Source of the DNA: Candidatus Aminicenantota bacterium
GTDB taxonomy: Bacteria; Acidobacteriota; Aminicenantia; UBA2199
DNA: 64,000 nucleotides
Reading direction: 5' to 3'
Assembly: GCA_026393835.1 (NCBI GenBank)
Contig: JAPKZK010000038.1
Coordinates: 186,001 to 250,000, forward strand
In this document: piece by piece, positions 44,284-53,495 of the stretch
Numbering within the stretch: position 1 is the stretch's first letter
How the letters are laid out: the number at the start of each line of letters is the position of its first letter
Position numbers and translations under genes: made by a program
The notes under the pieces: generated by a model
What the model saw: only the letters and a program-made list of their open reading frames with translations
Database searches by the model: none
Told to the model about the DNA's origin: nothing

Positions 44284-45450
44284 TCAATCCCACAAGTGGG
44301 AATATTTATGGCCGCTGCCGGTATTAAAGAGGACAACCGTTTCGCCGGCCGTGATCCAGCCCTGCCGGAACAGGTGTATAAAACCGGTTAACGCCGCCGC
44401 CCCTTCGGGCGCCGCAAAGATTCCCTCGGTGCGACCCAATAAGTAAGAAGTTTCCATGATTTCCTCATCCGGGACCGCCACTGCCGCGCCGTTACTTTCA
44501 CGCAGGGCGCGTAAGATCAAGAAATCTCCCACTGCCGCCGGGACCCTTAACCCGTCCGCGATGGTGCGGGCGTTTTGCCACATTTCAGCGAAATCCTTGC
44601 CCTCCCGGAACGCCCTGACCATCGGCGCACAGCCCGCGGCCTGGACAGTGACCATACGGGGCCGTTTGGAGTCGATCCAGCCCAGTTTTTCCATTTCCTC
44701 AAACGCTTTCCACATCCCCACCAGGCCCGTGCCGCCGCCGGTGGGATAGATTATTACATCCGGCAATGTCCAGTTCATTTGCTCGGCCAGTTCTAAGCCC
44801 ATGGTTTTTTTGCCTTCGATACGGTAAGGTTCTTTAAGGGTTGAAACATCGAATCGACCGTATTTTTTCACCCCTTCGGCCGCGGCTTTTCCGCAGTCGG
44901 TGATAAGACCTTCGATGAGGGTTACCGAAGCGCCCAGGACGCGGCATTCGTTAATAAAAGGTTTGGGTACATCCCTGGGCATAAACACGTGGGCTTCCAT
45001 CCCGCCCAGGGCGGCATACGCACTCAATGCGCCGCCCGCATTGCCGGCGGTGGGTATGGAAACAGAGGTTATGCCCAGTTCCTTTGCCCGCGATATGGCC
45101 GCACTCAATCCCCGTGCTTTAAAAGAACCGGTGGGATTTAAACCTTCATCTTTTATATAAAGATTTGCAAATCCTAATTCTTTTCCAAATCGCCGGGCGT
45201 GGTGCAAGGGGGTAAACCCTTCCCCCAGGGTCAGGATATTGGCCGGGTCGCTGACCGGCAGCAATTCTTGATAACGCCACATATTGGGCTCTCTCCGGCT
45301 GATGATACCGGGGTTAACCGCCCCCTTTACCGCTTCCAGGTCATACCGGGCCAGTAAGGGTTTGCCGCATTTGGGACATAGGTTCCAGACCTTTTGCGCA
45401 GCCAATATTTCGCCGCACATGCCGCATTCAAGATGAGTTAGAAAATTCAT
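44284..45450 (-). CDS. thrC: threonine synthase
   Basis: 388 aa from the ATG at 45450, which has AAAGGAG upstream; a longer frame to 45597 overlaps the previous gene. An N-terminal zinc-ribbon-like CGMCGE...CPKCGKP is present. The PLP lysine is in PTGSFKARGLSAAI and the phosphate-binding glycines in PTAGNAGGALSAYAA. It converts O-phosphohomoserine to threonine. It is 16 nt after the upstream membrane protein gene. Confidence 0.9.
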   Translation of the reverse strand: MNFLTHLECGMCGEILAAQKVWNLCPKCGKPLLARYDLEAVKGAVNPGIISRREPNMWRYQELLPVSDPANILTLGEGFTPLHHARRFGKELGFANLYIKDEGLNPTGSFKARGLSAAISRAKELGITSVSIPTAGNAGGALSAYAALGGMEAHVFMPRDVPKPFINECRVLGASVTLIEGLITDCGKAAAEGVKKYGRFDVSTLKEPYRIEGKKTMGLELAEQMNWTLPDVIIYPTGGGTGLVGMWKAFEEMEKLGWIDSKRPRMVTVQAAGCAPMVRAFREGKDFAEMWQNARTIADGLRVPAAVGDFLILRALRESNGAAVAVPDEEIMETSYLLGRTEGIFAAPEGAAALTGFIHLFRQGWITAGETVVLFNTGSGHKYSHLWD

Positions 45451-45466
45451 TTTTTGTCTCCTTTTC

Positions 45467-47197
45467 TCATAATAGCGGGACATTCTCAATCCAAATCTTC
45501 GTATTGGGCGTCCCGGGAAAACCACCGGTTGCATGAATATCCGTTCCGGCATCCGTTGCCATCCGGTGCCGGATCTTAAAATAATGCAGCCGCTCATGCA
45601 CAGTTAAATAAAAAACATCCGGGACCACCGCTAAAATCTTTTGGGTCTGCCGGGTCTCTTCCGATAATGCCGCCATCTGCCGCTTAAATTGCCGGTTCAC
45701 GCCGAGGGTATACCCCGTATGCTCGATCATCACCATCATACAGTTTAACAGCAGCAGCGACAACACCAAACCCCTGCCATATTTCCAACGCTTCCCGGGT
45801 AAATAATATAAGGAAACGATAAAAGTTATCGGCAGGAGCCATAATTGGGGAGATAACCTGGCCCACCATGCTTCAGGATTGATTAATGTCAAAACCGCTG
45901 TCAAACCGACAGTAATAAAACAGAACCATTTCACCAACCGTTTTGCTTTAACTAAAACAACCAATGCGCCCGGGATGACCAACAGTAAAATAGAACCGAA
46001 TAAAGGCCCAAACCCACCGTACCTGGCGTCAGCCACATCGAACGCTGCCAGTTCATTCTCATGAATAGTAAAAGGAATTTTTAACCGCGGCATATGGGTT
46101 AAATTGCTGTCAGACCTGGAAAACAGGGAATAAAATAATTTCCGGAAACGGTCTTTTGTCATAAAATCCGCTGGCGCCTGGCGGCCGATAACGGTTTCAA
46201 CAAGAGTTTTCCCGGTTCCGCCTGGGCGCAGGGCAGGATAGAACGGATTCCCTTTGGACGCCAGGTTTGTTATATAAGGTTGGAATCCGATAATAAAAAC
46301 TGCCGCCAAAAAAGCCGCCCCCATGGTGAAAATGAACCGGCGCTGCACATCCCTATCCAAAATAAATACTACCAGCCAGGCCAGGCATATAATGACAGCC
46401 CCGTAAATCAACCCGGTGAATTTAATATTGCTTAATACCGGCAGGGTTATAAATAAAAAAAACAGGGCTTTTTCCTCTCTAAACAAAATGTACTCGAAAG
46501 CCAGGATAAGGGTTATGGAAAGCAGCGAAGCCAATTGACAGTCATTATAATAACTAAACACTTGATAAAGAACCACCGGGTTCAATGCGGTCACTGCCGC
46601 AATGACCAATTTCGCTTGCCCAGGGATACGCCCGAAATGAAATAGAAAATTCCAGGTAATTAAAAATGCTGCCGCCATGTACAGGAAGTTAAACAGTTTC
46701 CCGGATTCGACGGAACCGGTCAGCCGATAAACAGCGGCGGCGGTTATCCAGGGGGCTTTGGTATAATGATCGACGTACATTTCATTCCCGGCCATGGCCT
46801 GTTTATAAAATGGCTCATACTTCTCTATATAGGGTTCATGGAAGGGATTCCAACCTTTTGCCAGGGCGATAACCGCGGGTTGATGATAGGCTTGCCCGTC
46901 CTGGGAAAAATCGTAAACAGACATGCTGATGAGCAGGCTAACAAGAAGAAGAATAAAAAACACCGCCGTTACTTTCCAATAATCGCTGGTTTTAAAATAT
47001 CCCGGGCTTTTGAAATACCGATGTTTCTTAAAGAGCAGGAAAGATATACCCACGGCGGCTGCCAGCGACGCTAAAAAATGAGCGCCGGTAATGGGAATGG
47101 TTAAGAAGAAAAGCAAGGTCGAAATAGACGTCAATATGACCGGCAGCAGTAACACCTGGAGCGCCAATAGTCGGGCGTAGTAATTTTTTTCAGTCAT
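45467..47197 (-). CDS. polytopic membrane protein, GT39/PMT-like glycosyltransferase
   Basis: A 576-aa protein with about 11-13 membrane segments and a large loop. The early extracytoplasmic loop contains MSVYDFSQDGQAYHQPAV with an acidic residue pattern like the DxD loop of GT-C transferases. Such enzymes move sugars from lipid carriers to acceptors at the outer face of the inner membrane. The assignment rests on topology and the loop, not on a strict motif. Confidence 0.65.
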   Translation of the reverse strand: MTEKNYYARLLALQVLLLPVILTSISTLLFFLTIPITGAHFLASLAAAVGISFLLFKKHRYFKSPGYFKTSDYWKVTAVFFILLLVSLLISMSVYDFSQDGQAYHQPAVIALAKGWNPFHEPYIEKYEPFYKQAMAGNEMYVDHYTKAPWITAAAVYRLTGSVESGKLFNFLYMAAAFLITWNFLFHFGRIPGQAKLVIAAVTALNPVVLYQVFSYYNDCQLASLLSITLILAFEYILFREEKALFFLFITLPVLSNIKFTGLIYGAVIICLAWLVVFILDRDVQRRFIFTMGAAFLAAVFIIGFQPYITNLASKGNPFYPALRPGGTGKTLVETVIGRQAPADFMTKDRFRKLFYSLFSRSDSNLTHMPRLKIPFTIHENELAAFDVADARYGGFGPLFGSILLLVIPGALVVLVKAKRLVKWFCFITVGLTAVLTLINPEAWWARLSPQLWLLPITFIVSLYYLPGKRWKYGRGLVLSLLLLNCMMVMIEHTGYTLGVNRQFKRQMAALSEETRQTQKILAVVPDVFYLTVHERLHYFKIRHRMATDAGTDIHATGGFPGTPNTKIWIENVPLL

Positions 47198-47339
47198 TTC
47201 CGAATTTCGTTGAGTCCCGGCGGAATTCGTAACGTACGATAAATTTCGCTTTGGAACTTTGGGCGGCGATTTTAAACCCGGCGCTTTCGTGGGCGGTTGT
47301 TAATGGTTTACAAGTCAAATTCAATTTGCTTTCACTCAT
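47190..47339 (-). CDS. 49-aa hypothetical protein
   Basis: The ATG at 47339 encodes 49 residues (MSESKLNLTCKPLTTAHESA, then KIAAQSSKAKFIVRYEFRRD). It overlaps the membrane protein gene. TATAAT lies just 1 nt before this ATG. A longer frame begins at 47405. No family is recognised; the start is uncertain. Confidence 0.4.
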   Translation of the reverse strand: MSESKLNLTCKPLTTAHESAGFKIAAQSSKAKFIVRYEFRRDSTKFGND

Positions 47340-47660
47340 GATTATACACTGCTTAAATCCTTTTGGATGGGGAAATATTATAAATGAAAATAGGGAATTA
47401 TTCAACTGAAATGCAGGGAATTCCGCTTAAAATTGCCGTGTCAAAAAGATCCCCTGGTGGATTTTTACGTTTACCGGGATGTCCATTGGGCTGAAAAGCG
47501 GCAACCCGCACGGTGAAGCGCCGGGTACGAAGTCAGTCCGATGGGGCCTGCCCTTGCTTTTTCAATTTTTTATTTGAAAAAAACTTCGGAATGTAATACA
47601 ATATATCCCTCAAACTGTTTGGTAAGTCTGAGAAATGTATAAAGTTACCAGGAGTAAAGC
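47340..47660. other. intergenic region before the RsbV gene
   Basis: It contains the promoter at 47574-47602 and a GC-rich segment (about 47490-47555) with possible local pairing. The latter lies upstream of the rsbV promoter, so it is not in that leader. No gene is seen. Confidence 0.45.
47574..47602 (+). promoter_or_regulatory. promoter of the partner-switching operon
   Basis: TTGAAA (47574-47579) and TACAAT (47597-47602) are 17 nt apart. An AGGAG site follows before the ATG at 47661. Confidence 0.65.
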
Positions 47661-48008
47661 ATGAAATCGTTTTATATAAGGTCTAAACTGCAAGAAGACA
47701 CAGCAGTGCTTTATCCCAAAGGGCACCTGGATGCACATAATGTCGATCGCTTCGAAAAGGAAATGGTAAAACTGATCGCAAGCAAGGTCGTCAATATCAT
47801 TATCAATTGCAAAGAACTGAATTACATCAGCTCCGCCGGGATGGGCATTATTATGGGGTACCTGGATGAAATCAGAGAAAAAGGAGGCGATATTAAGCTT
47901 TGCTGTGTGGACGAAAGAGTTTATGAGATATTCGACCTTGTCGGCTTTACTGAAATTTATGATTTTCTGGATTCCGAAGAAACCGCGGTTACTAAGTTTA
48001 AAGTTTAA
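47661..48008 (+). CDS. STAS-domain anti-anti-sigma factor (RsbV/SpoIIAA type)
   Basis: A 115-aa STAS protein. The phosphorylatable serine lies in NYISSAGMGIIMGYLDEI (residues 54-71). In its unphosphorylated form it binds the anti-sigma kinase and frees a sigma factor or other target. It is 2 nt before the kinase gene. Confidence 0.92.
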   Translation: MKSFYIRSKLQEDTAVLYPKGHLDAHNVDRFEKEMVKLIASKVVNIIINCKELNYISSAGMGIIMGYLDEIREKGGDIKLCCVDERVYEIFDLVGFTEIYDFLDSEETAVTKFKV

Positions 48009-48010
48009 AA

Positions 48011-48451
48011 ATGTTCCCTGAAAAACCCGAATTATCGATTGCTATCCCGTCAACTACCGAATTGTTGAAAATGGTGGTGGAACTGTCGCGCCATATTGCC
48101 ACCATCAATCAATTTTCTCCCCTGGAAGCCCAAAAAATCGCCCTGGCCATCGATGAAGCAATCACCAATGTGATCAAACATTCCTACAAAGGTAAAATGA
48201 CCGAAGACATCAAACTGGAGTTCTATACCTCCCCGGACGGCCTGAAAATAAAAATCGTCTTTACGGGTGTTCCCCCGGTCCTCGGCCAACCGGGCGTCGA
48301 CCTGGATAAATTTATCAAAGAAAAGAAAAAAGGCGGCCTGGGCGTCGAACTGATCAGGCGCATCATGGATTCGGTTCAATATAAAACCGTGGGAAATATC
48401 AATACATGCGAAATGATCAAATTGAAGAAACTGCAAAAATTACCAGCCTGA
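48011..48451 (+). CDS. anti-sigma serine kinase (RsbW/SpoIIAB type, HATPase_c)
   Basis: A 146-aa GHKL ATPase. The N-box is ALAIDEAITNVIKHSY (about 48-63), and GGLGVELIRRIMDSV is the G1-like region. It phosphorylates the STAS protein and sequesters its target. Its end overlaps the phosphatase gene by 46 nt, which suggests coupled translation. Confidence 0.9.
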   Translation: MFPEKPELSIAIPSTTELLKMVVELSRHIATINQFSPLEAQKIALAIDEAITNVIKHSYKGKMTEDIKLEFYTSPDGLKIKIVFTGVPPVLGQPGVDLDKFIKEKKKGGLGVELIRRIMDSVQYKTVGNINTCEMIKLKKLQKLPA

Positions 48452-49680
48452 AAAAAGAATTAAAACTGAAAGAATTCCAGTTTAATTCGATTTTCGAATT
48501 CTCCGAATCGATCTACTCCGCTTTCAACCTGGACAGCGTCGTACGCATCTTTTTTTCTACCTTAATGGGACAGTTGGGCGTTTCCCGGGCGTTTATCTTT
48601 GATTCCGGCAATAAGCTATTCAGGAAAAGGGGCTTCAAATCTTCGGAGCCGGAAATCGAAGCCTTTTACAAAAGCTTGAAGAAACTGGGCAACAATTGGT
48701 TGTACCTGAAGGCCGAAGATTTAAAACCCGCCGCCAAAAAGGTACAAGAGTTTTTAGCGAAGGAAAAAATCTACTACCTGGTCAATGTTTCCCAGACGGA
48801 GAAAAAAGTGGGCATCCTGGGCCTGGGGCTGAAATTGAACCAAAAAGAACTGACCCGGGAAAATTTAGAATATGCTTTTTTTGTGTCAAAGTTTGCCCTG
48901 AGCGCCATGGAAAATGCTATATTGATCAACAACCTGATCGAAAGTAAACGGGTAGAACGTGAGATGCAAATTGCCAGGGATATCCAGTTGTCCCTGCTGC
49001 CCCAGTCGGCGCCCCAGTTGAAGAATTTTGAACTGGGTGTGATTTATCGCCCCATCAGCGATGTGGGGGGCGACTATTACGATATTTTAAAGGAACATAA
49101 AGGCGCCCTGCCGATACTTATTGCGGATGTGGAAGGAAAAGGGTTGTCCGCGGCTTTGTTGGCCGCTTCCTCCCAGGCCATCCTGCACTCCCTTAACGAA
49201 CTTTATTTTTTCGAACCGGGGAAATTTATCTCCAAAGCCAATTCCCTGATCTATGATTTTACCAAAGGGCAGCGTTTTATTACCTTATGCTGGATGCTGG
49301 TGGAAGATGAGAAAAAATCCATCACCTATGTCAATGCCGGCCATGTGCCGCCTATAGTCGTTTCCAAAAGCAAGAATTCAGTTACCCGGCTGACTACCGG
49401 CGGCTGCCTGACGGGTTTCATCGGGGAGGCGGAATACGAAAAAGAGACCGTAAACCTTGATCCGGGCGATATTATCGCTGTCTTTACCGACGGCGTGCCC
49501 GAAGTGGCGAACCGGGAAGACCAGGATTACGGCGAAGAGGCCATGGTGGATTTTATTAAGAAAAATAGCCATCTTTCAGCCGCGCAGCTTACGGAAGGGC
49601 TGCTCAATGAAATGTTGGTTTTCAGTGAAGGCAAGAGTTTCAGGGACGATTTCACCCTCATCATATTGAAAGTAAAGTAG
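48406..49680 (+). CDS. SpoIIE/RsbU-type PP2C phosphatase with GAF-like sensor
   Basis: A 424-aa protein. Residues 1-170 form a GAF-like sensor, then a linker helix with VEREMQIARDIQLSLLPQ, then a PP2C-like SpoIIE domain: SDVGGDYYDIL and IADVEGKGLSAALLAAS carry the metal-binding aspartates, and IIAVFTDGVPEV and RDDFTLIILKVK close the fold. It should dephosphorylate the STAS protein in response to a signal. No sigma factor gene is adjacent, so the output is unknown. Confidence 0.92.
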   Translation: MRNDQIEETAKITSLKKELKLKEFQFNSIFEFSESIYSAFNLDSVVRIFFSTLMGQLGVSRAFIFDSGNKLFRKRGFKSSEPEIEAFYKSLKKLGNNWLYLKAEDLKPAAKKVQEFLAKEKIYYLVNVSQTEKKVGILGLGLKLNQKELTRENLEYAFFVSKFALSAMENAILINNLIESKRVEREMQIARDIQLSLLPQSAPQLKNFELGVIYRPISDVGGDYYDILKEHKGALPILIADVEGKGLSAALLAASSQAILHSLNELYFFEPGKFISKANSLIYDFTKGQRFITLCWMLVEDEKKSITYVNAGHVPPIVVSKSKNSVTRLTTGGCLTGFIGEAEYEKETVNLDPGDIIAVFTDGVPEVANREDQDYGEEAMVDFIKKNSHLSAAQLTEGLLNEMLVFSEGKSFRDDFTLIILKVK

Positions 49681-49739
49681 GGTTTGCCTCCGGGAAAATC
49701 TTTTATATGCTGTCGGTCCTTAACCGCCGGAAGAATTGG

Positions 49740-49768
49740 TTGACAAAAAAATAAAAAAGGGGTACACT
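49740..49768 (+). promoter_or_regulatory. promoter of the second DUF4143 ATPase
   Basis: TTGACA (49740-49745) and TACACT (49763-49768) are 17 nt apart, so transcription should begin near 49775, right before the palindrome. Confidence 0.7.
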
Positions 49769-49780
49769 TCTTTCGATTTA

Positions 49781-49815
49781 CATGATAATCTAAAACTATG
49801 TTTTAGATTATCATG
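49781..49815. promoter_or_regulatory. perfect 35-bp palindrome in the 5' leader of the ATPase gene
   Basis: CATGATAATCTAAAAC (49781-49796), a TAT centre and GTTTTAGATTATCATG (49800-49815) form a perfect inverted repeat. Its place just after the expected start of transcription suits an operator or a blocking RNA hairpin. Confidence 0.75.
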
Positions 49816-49843
49816 ATAAACGAAAACAGAGGTTTGAATTATC

Positions 49844-50998
49844 ATGTTTGAACGCAGATTGGATTTGAGCTTAAGTTCAGAGGAAACCTGTTTCCTATGG
49901 GGGCCTCGGCAGACGGGCAAAAGCACCCTGTTGAAAACCAGGTTTCCGAAGGCAATTATTTATGATCTTTTATTATCCGATCAATACCGGCGGTTTGTCG
50001 CAGACCCATCTATTTTACGGCAGGAGTGCGAAGCGCGTGGGTTGAACCGCGCCAATCAAAAGGACCCCATCGTTATCGATGAAGTTCAGAAAGTCCCCGA
50101 ACTGCTGGATGAAATCCACTGGTTGATCGAGAACCGGGGGCTGCGGTTCATTCTTTGTGGGTCCAGTCCCCGCAAAGTAAAAAGAAGCCACGCCAATTTA
50201 CTCGGCGGACGGGGCGTCAGGTACGAACTTTTTCCGTTGGTCTACCCGGAGGTTCCCGGTTTCTCTTTGCTCAAAGCATTGAACAGTGGTTTGTTGCCCA
50301 GGCACTACCTGGGGAAATCCCCTGCCAAATTACTGGAAGCCTATTTGGTGAATTATTTGAAAGAGGAAATCGCGGCGGAAGCCGTAACCAGGAATATTCC
50401 TGCCTTTAACCGGTTTTTCGAGGTGGCGGCCCTGTGCAATGGGGAGATGATTAATTTCAATAATATTGCCGGAGATTGTGGGGTCAGTGCGCCTACAATC
50501 AAAGGGTATTTTCAAATCCTGGAAGATACGCTTATCGGCAGGTTTGTCCCGGCCTTCCGCAAAAGAGCAAAGCGGCGTTTGATACAGGCCCCCCGGTTTA
50601 TTTTTTTCGATATGGGAATCGTGGCCCACTTGACGAGGCGTGGAGAAGTGAAAGAAGGTTCAGAGCTTTTCGGAAGGGCTTTCGAGCATTTTATCACTCT
50701 TGAAGTATTTGCTCATTCTTCGTATTCCGAACTCAATTACCCGGTGGCTTACTGGCGAACGGCTTCTCAATTGGAGGTAGACCTGGTACTGGATGACGCG
50801 GCGGCAATTGAGATCAAATCCACCGATAGGGCAGCGGATAAGCATCTGCGGGGTTTAAGGGCGTTTAAAGAAGAACATAAATGTAATTGTATTCTTGTTT
50901 CCCGTGATCCGGCCCCGCGGAAGACCTCCGATGGCATATTGATTCTTCCCTGGCAGGATTTCCTGGAGCGTTTGTGGTCAAACGAGATTATCAAATAA
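49844..50998 (+). CDS. AAA_14 / DUF4143 ATPase
   Basis: A 384-aa protein of the same broad family as 2532-3842 but a distinct subgroup. Walker A is GPRQTGKST (20-28), Walker B PIVIDEVQ (75-82), sensor GSSPRK. The C-terminal part contains AYWRTASQLEVDLVLDDA and AIEIKSTDRA, a nuclease-like D...E-x-K pattern. It should bind and hydrolyse ATP; the target is unknown. It has a promoter and a palindrome upstream and is followed by non-coding repeats. Confidence 0.9.
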   Translation: MFERRLDLSLSSEETCFLWGPRQTGKSTLLKTRFPKAIIYDLLLSDQYRRFVADPSILRQECEARGLNRANQKDPIVIDEVQKVPELLDEIHWLIENRGLRFILCGSSPRKVKRSHANLLGGRGVRYELFPLVYPEVPGFSLLKALNSGLLPRHYLGKSPAKLLEAYLVNYLKEEIAAEAVTRNIPAFNRFFEVAALCNGEMINFNNIAGDCGVSAPTIKGYFQILEDTLIGRFVPAFRKRAKRRLIQAPRFIFFDMGIVAHLTRRGEVKEGSELFGRAFEHFITLEVFAHSSYSELNYPVAYWRTASQLEVDLVLDDAAAIEIKSTDRAADKHLRGLRAFKEEHKCNCILVSRDPAPRKTSDGILILPWQDFLERLWSNEIIK

Positions 50999-51379
50999 TC
51001 CCGAAAGGGGTATAAATGACTTTCCGGACCTGATATGAAAATAGCCGCGAAGAACGCGAAGGACCGAAGGGAAAAGATAGAAGAGAAGAAGCGAAGAAGA
51101 TAAGAAGATAAGAGAAAAGCATTGGTAAAAAATTCTTGGTGTCCTGGTGCGCCGTCTCCTGGTGGCAAAATTTTCATAAAGGCAATAGTTGATGATAGAT
51201 TTAGGACTAAATCATCCCCAGGTATGTGAATATCGATAAAAAGGAAAACGTTTATTTGCCGGGGGAAAAGCAAAACCCGGCAAGGGAGAGCGCAAATCCT
51301 GCAAAGTAAGTAATAAAGAGCCTTTGGGAAGTCATTTTCATGGCAAATTAAGATAAATACGTTGCGTGGGAAAACTACT
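50999..51379. other. intergenic region with 'cgcgaag' words
   Basis: No gene is supported. It carries 'gccgcgaagaacgcgaagg' near 51049-51068, runs of 'gaagaagcgaagaagataag', and a 'ggtgtcctggtgcgcc' word near 51139. Confidence 0.55.
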
Positions 51380-51673
51380 TCTGTGCGTATGGAGACCACT
51401 TCTGTGCGCGGGGAAACTACTTTTGTGCGCGGGGGAACTTTATCTGTGCGCGGGGAAACTATTTTTGTGCGCGGGAGAACTTTATCTGTGCGCGGGAAAA
51501 CTATTTTTGTGCGCGGGGGAACGTTCTCTGTGCGCGGGAAAACTACTTCCGTGCGCGGGGAAACTTTATCTGTGCGCGGGGAAACTATTTCCGTGCGCGG
51601 GAAAACTACTGCCGTGCGCGGGAAAACATTATCGCTGTGCGGGAGGTCATTATCGTTGCGCGGGAGAACTTTT
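51380..51673. repeat. fourteen 21-bp tandem repeats (second array)
   Basis: Units of 21 bp start at 51380, 51401, 51422 and so on, with core TGTGCGCGGGGAAACT. Two plus-strand frames are open through it; one reads heptads such as SVRGETL and FVRGGTL. No convincing ribosome site or promoter precedes these frames, so coding is uncertain. Confidence 0.85.
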
Positions 51674-51895
51674 TCCAGGAAACGATCAGGCCTTTGCCTG
51701 TCCCGTAGTTATTCCAGGAGACGGCGCACCAGGGTGCCTGGGGGAAAAGATAGAAGCGAAGAAGATAGGAAGTGAAGAAGAGAAGAAAAAAGCAGGGAGG
51801 GCCAGAGGCCCCGGCCAATAAACGGGCGAACATGGAAACAAGGCGGTTCGCCCCTACTTCGCGGTCCTTCGCGTTCTTCGCGGCTATTTTCATGG

Positions 51896-52068
51896 TAGTC
51901 AAGAATGTCACTCTTCAAATCTCTTCTCTTACTTTCCGTAGGGGATACCGGGCCGCGATCCACTTGCGCATTAATTTAACCGGGAAACTGTAAACCATTC
52001 CTTTTTCCGTTAGTATCTCCCTGGAAACCAGTTTTCCCAGTGTTTCCATCATTTGCTTGCGGGTAAAG
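51896..52068 (-). pseudogene. duplicated 3' end of the 1160-aa ATPase gene
   Basis: This segment matches 53477-53649 at roughly 88 per cent. On the minus strand it still reads the ATPase C-terminus (RKQMMETLGKLVSREIL, WIAARYPLRKVREEI and stop). It and the intact 3' end bracket the second DUF1016 gene. Confidence 0.8.
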
Positions 52069-52094
52069 GCGGCAGATACGGCGGCCCAACTTGC

Positions 52095-52122
52095 TTGACT
52101 TTTTTTTGAAACTGCCTATAAT
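52095..52122 (+). promoter_or_regulatory. promoter of the second DUF1016 gene
   Basis: TTGACT (52095-52100) and TATAAT (52117-52122) are 16 nt apart. An ATG follows after 6 nt and opens a short ORF rather than the main gene. Confidence 0.7.
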
Positions 52123-52128
52123 CTATAT

Positions 52129-52209
52129 ATGAATATAAATGATTTTCCGATTTGTACCGATATTAGCGCAAAACCATGGAATAGTTGCAGAGCGAGAGGG
52201 GTAATCTGA
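52129..52209 (+). CDS. 26-codon leaderless upstream ORF before the DUF1016 gene
   Basis: The ATG is 6 nt after the -10 box. The ORF starts MNINDFPICTDISAKPW and stops 11 nt before the DUF1016 ATG, in another frame. The main gene lacks a ribosome site at normal spacing, so reinitiation is possible. Confidence 0.5.
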   Translation: MNINDFPICTDISAKPWNSCRARGVI

Positions 52210-52220
52210 CGGTTATTACG

Positions 52221-53294
52221 ATGAATGAATTGACACCAGTTGATATAACAAAGACTCTACACGATGAATTGAAATCGATGATTGTCCAGTGCCGGAATCG
52301 CGTTACAACAGTTGTTAATGCCGAATTAACACAGCTTTATTGGGCCGTGGGCAGACGTTTGGGCGAAGAAGTTTTGGGTGGCCAACGAGCCCAATATGGG
52401 GCGAAAATTGTGGCGACTCTTGGTGAAAAACTTGTGGGTGAATTTGGTCGTGGTTTTGAATCCAAAAATTTACGTCGCATGATACAGTTTGCCGAGACTT
52501 TTCCGGATATTAAAATTGTCGTGACACTGTCACGACAATTGAGCTGGAGTCATGTGGTCGCCATTCTTCCAATTAAAAACCATGAAGCACGGGAGTATTA
52601 TGCGTTGACTGCTGCAAACCAAGGATGGGGGGTGCGGGAACTTCGTCAGCGTATCCAGGCAAAAACTTACGAGCGAGTTGTCATTGCCGGTAACCAGGGT
52701 ATAGGATTATCCCAGGCACTGGTAGATTTAAAAAACGACGGAATGATGAGCCCCAGTTTGATTTTCAAGGACCCATATTTTTTGGATTTTTTAAACTTGC
52801 ACGATAGCTATAATGAAAAAGAGCTTGAAGCCGCCATCCTTCGTGAGTTAGAATCATTCATTCTTGAATTAGGATACGGTTTTGCCTTCATAGAGAGACA
52901 AAAACGCATTATTATTGATAATGAGGATTTTTATATTGACTTGCTGTTTTATCATCGTCGCTTGCGTCGTTTGGTGGCGGTGGAATTAAAACTTGGCCGT
53001 TTTAAGGCTGCTCACAAAGGTCAAATGGAACTCTATCTTAAATGGCTTGATCGGTATGAGCGTCAACCTGGAGAAGATGCGCCCGTAGGACTTATTTTAT
53101 GCGCAGAAAGTAGCCGCGAACAAATCGAACTTCTGGAGATGCACAAAGACGGTATTGTTGTTGCCGAGTATTGGACCGAATTGCCACCCAGGGCGGAATT
53201 GGAACGTCTTTTACACCAGGTAATGATTGAGGCACGCGAACGTCTTTCTTCAAGAAAGTGCCTCCAAGAAAATGGTGAAGAAGATGAACTGTAA
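52221..53294 (+). CDS. DUF1016 / YhcG-like PD-(D/E)XK nuclease-family protein (second copy)
   Basis: 357 aa from the ATG at 52221. N-terminal motifs are VNAELTQLYWAVGRRLGEEV and FESKNLRRMIQFAETF, with LSRQLSWSHVVAILPI. The nuclease-like C-terminal half has FYIDLLFYHRRLRRLVAVEL followed by KLGRFKAAHKGQMELYL. It is only distantly similar to the copy at 1416-2402 and closer to the common YhcG type. It appears complete. It sits on the plus strand between two copies of the 3' end of a minus-strand ATPase gene, which suggests insertion. Confidence 0.88.
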   Translation: MNELTPVDITKTLHDELKSMIVQCRNRVTTVVNAELTQLYWAVGRRLGEEVLGGQRAQYGAKIVATLGEKLVGEFGRGFESKNLRRMIQFAETFPDIKIVVTLSRQLSWSHVVAILPIKNHEAREYYALTAANQGWGVRELRQRIQAKTYERVVIAGNQGIGLSQALVDLKNDGMMSPSLIFKDPYFLDFLNLHDSYNEKELEAAILRELESFILELGYGFAFIERQKRIIIDNEDFYIDLLFYHRRLRRLVAVELKLGRFKAAHKGQMELYLKWLDRYERQPGEDAPVGLILCAESSREQIELLEMHKDGIVVAEYWTELPPRAELERLLHQVMIEARERLSSRKCLQENGEEDEL

Positions 53295-53495
53295 ATGTTC
53301 AAGATACCCGCACGAGTTGCCTAAACTTCCAGCTTGAAAAGGCAGATGCGTTTTTTCTTGCCTGTCCCGGAGTTATTAGGTTTTTTACCACCAGGTCGCC
53401 AGGTCACCAGGGATTTTTTTATAATAAACCTCTTGGTGTTCCTTGGTGCCTTGGTGCCTTGGTGGCTATTTTCATTTAGTCAAGAATGTCACTCC
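53295..53495. other. intergenic region with 'ccttggtgcc' words
   Basis: No gene. The stretch near 53385-53470 is a degenerate run of 'ccaccaggtcgccaggtcacc' and 'ttggtgccttggtgcc' words that can form a weak hairpin between the convergent genes. Confidence 0.5.

Noticed and set aside
47490..47555. Riboswitch before the RsbV gene
   Set aside because: The GC-rich segment lies upstream of the assigned promoter and does not match a class I can name.
51380..51673. CRISPR or iteron array
   Set aside because: There are no unique spacers and no replication initiator gene; it is a simple tandem array with coding potential in two frames.
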